Positions 5,879-6,571 of a DNA stretch of 6,571 nt are shown in pieces. Every line of letters starts with the position of its first letter. Within the stretch, counting starts at the first letter, position 1. The stretch covers positions 1 to 6,571 of the forward strand of contig JAFGCA010000434.1 in the NCBI GenBank assembly GCA_016932895.1, in the 5' to 3' direction. Source of the stretch: Sedimentisphaerales bacterium (GTDB lineage Bacteria > Planctomycetota > Phycisphaerae > Sedimentisphaerales > SG8-4). Below the pieces are notes generated by a model. The model was not told the origin of the DNA, searched no databases, and worked only from the letters and a program-made list of their open reading frames with translations. Both the position numbers and the translations under genes were made by a program.

Positions 5879-6154
5879 TCAGAAGGCGATCTCGAAGTCG
5901 GTGTATCGAGCGTTGCTGGGGACGGACTCGACTTTCGTCTCGCGGATGTAGCCGGCGAAGGAATCCTGGATGTCGGCGAGACACGTGTCCACCTGCTGCG
6001 ATGAACCCTGAAGGAACATCTCGACGGTGCCGTCGGGGCGGTTTCGGACGTAGCCGGAGACGTCATAGCGGTAGGCGATGCTGTGGGTGGTGAAGCGGAA
6101 CCCGACGCCCTGGACGCGTCCGCTAAAGATGATGTGCCTGGCCGCCTGGTTCAT
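5879..6154 (-). CDS. Acylphosphatase
   Basis: The product is a 91-residue cytosolic enzyme of the acylphosphatase family, which hydrolyses acyl phosphates to carboxylate and phosphate. The length is normal for the family. The phosphate-binding loop [11 protein letters not shown] (10-20) carries catalytic Arg20, and [12 protein letters not shown] (34-45) carries catalytic Asn38. Both signature blocks are complete. The start at 6154 gives the standard N-terminus. The upstream sequence has only a distant AGGA, 15 bases away, so the ribosome site is weak. The gene converges on the TIM barrel gene with just 6 bp between the two stop codons, so neither has its own terminator there. The metabolic partner is unknown. 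Confidence 0.95.
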   Translation of the reverse strand: MNQAARHIIFSGRVQGVGFRFTTHSIAYRYDVSGYVRNRPDGTVEMFLQGSSQQVDTCLADIQDSFAGYIRETKVESVPSNARYTDFEIAF

Positions 6155-6174
6155 GGGAGACCGTCCGTTTCCTG

Positions 6175-6202
6175 TTGACTTATCGCGAACGTTCGTTATT
6201 CT
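6175..6202 (+). promoter_or_regulatory. Promoter-like sequence with a perfect 10-bp palindrome in its spacer
   Basis: TTGACT (6175-6180) and TATTCT (6197-6202) are 16 bp apart and match 5 of 6 and 4 of 6 consensus positions on +. The spacer contains the palindrome CGAACGTTCG (6186-6195), which could be an operator. It lies 32 bases upstream of the acylphosphatase start on - and 240 bases upstream of the GAF gene on +. Which gene it would serve is unclear. It lacks the 4-bp gap of the Gram-positive LexA box. Confidence 0.3.
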
Positions 6203-6335
6203 CTGACAGCGCTCGTGCTTTCCCTGCTATCCTAATCGTTTTGCTGGCGCCATGCAAGGGGTGCGCCGACGTCAGGCGGGGCCTGGCGGCCGGCTGGGAT
6301 GGAGGCGATCGCAGGCAGTGAGCTTTGTGTGACCG

Positions 6336-6356
6336 CGACCGGGAGCCGGTCGGCTC
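6336..6356. repeat. GC hairpin with two competing folds
   Basis: CGACCGG (6336-6342) pairs with CCGGTCG (6346-6352) around a 3-nt loop. The overlapping GAGCC (6343-6347) can instead pair with GGCTC (6352-6356). There is no T-run after it, so it is not an intrinsic terminator. It sits just upstream of the promoter of the last gene and may be a binding site or chance. Confidence 0.35.
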
Positions 6357-6373
6357 ATTCCTGCAGATTGGCG

Positions 6374-6402
6374 TTCACGCCGGGCACAAAGTGACTTATA
6401 AT
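6374..6402 (+). promoter_or_regulatory. Sigma-70 promoter for the GAF-domain gene
   Basis: A perfect TATAAT (6397-6402) stands 17 bp downstream of TTCACG (6374-6379, 4 of 6 consensus positions). Transcription would begin near 6409, about 26 bases before the ATG of the last gene. A perfect -10 box in GC-rich surroundings at the right distance from a gene makes this one of the better promoter calls here. Confidence 0.6.
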
Positions 6403-6434
6403 ACGTCGAGTCTCGTGGAGATGGCGTACGTACC

Positions 6435-6571
6435 ATGCGAACAGCGAAACGACATATTGAGATGGACGAGCAGATTTATCAGCTCAGCACGCTGGTGGCG
6501 GGGGATTTCTCGCTTCAGGAGGTGCTGGACAAGCTGGCCGAGGCGGCGGTGAAGATCGTCGGCGCCAAGGC
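6435..6571 (+). CDS. GAF-domain-like sensor or regulator, N-terminal fragment
   Basis: The frame is open from the ATG at 6435 to the window end, giving 45 codons plus two bases, so the gene is cut. The residues include MDEQIYQLSTLV and FSLQEVLDKLAEAAVKIVG. They form a short helix followed by the typical entry into a GAF domain, where an amphipathic helix precedes the first strand. Such domains open many histidine kinases, diguanylate cyclases, PP2C-type phosphatases and transcription activators; the output domain is out of view. An in-frame TAA at 6399-6401 and the absence of other start codons fix the start at 6435, or possibly the second ATG at 6462. GGAG (6417-6420) is 14 bases from the first ATG, a long spacing. 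Confidence 0.7.
   Translation, partial: MRTAKRHIEMDEQIYQLSTLVAGDFSLQEVLDKLAEAAVKIVGAK

Noticed and set aside
1..6571. CRISPR array, tRNA, rRNA, prophage or defence genes
   Set aside because: No regularly spaced repeats, no cloverleaf sequence, and no ORF with nuclease, integrase, toxin or phage features was found.

Overview
The window comes from a GC-rich bacterial chromosome and most resembles a member of the Planctomycetota, possibly the Phycisphaerae. The pointers are a Tat-exported iduronate-2-sulfatase-type sulfatase, a Tat-exported hydroxypyruvate-isomerase-like TIM barrel protein, a single-domain fasciclin lipoprotein, and short, mostly single-gene transcription units. The lineage is inferred from gene content only; there is no rRNA or other marker here.

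Layout: bases 1-268 are a leader region with only a weak promoter candidate. A complete ABC-F ATPase gene follows on + (269-2239). Bases 2240-2461, between convergent genes, hold the most unusual sequence of the window: a 174-bp element (2285-2458) bounded by near-perfect 22-bp inverted repeats, carrying two long perfect internal hairpins, and flanked by an 11-bp direct repeat that looks like a target-site duplication. The right copy of that repeat contains the stop codon of the next gene. On - come a fasciclin-domain lipoprotein (2462-2989), preceded by a possible translationally coupled 27-codon leader ORF (2986-3069), and then a sulfatase (3187-4683). A divergent intergenic region (4684-4945) carries one good promoter candidate for each direction and a GC-rich structured 5' leader. 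The TIM barrel gene (+, 4946-5872) converges with an acylphosphatase gene (-, 5879-6154) across only 6 bp. Bases 6155-6434 hold a 10-bp palindrome inside a promoter-like sequence, a GC hairpin, and a good consensus promoter that leads into a GAF-domain-like gene cut by the window end (6435-6571).

How the genes fit together: the sulfatase and the TIM barrel protein are divergently transcribed and both carry twin-arginine signals, so they may be an exported pair acting on sulfated or other carbohydrates; the substrate cannot be read from the sequence. The ABC-F ATPase (ribosome-associated), acylphosphatase and GAF protein look like unrelated housekeeping or regulatory genes. I see no CRISPR array, tRNA, rRNA, prophage or defence system. 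The best candidate for something undescribed is the small structured mobile-like element at 2285-2458, followed by the coupled leader ORF upstream of the fasciclin gene.
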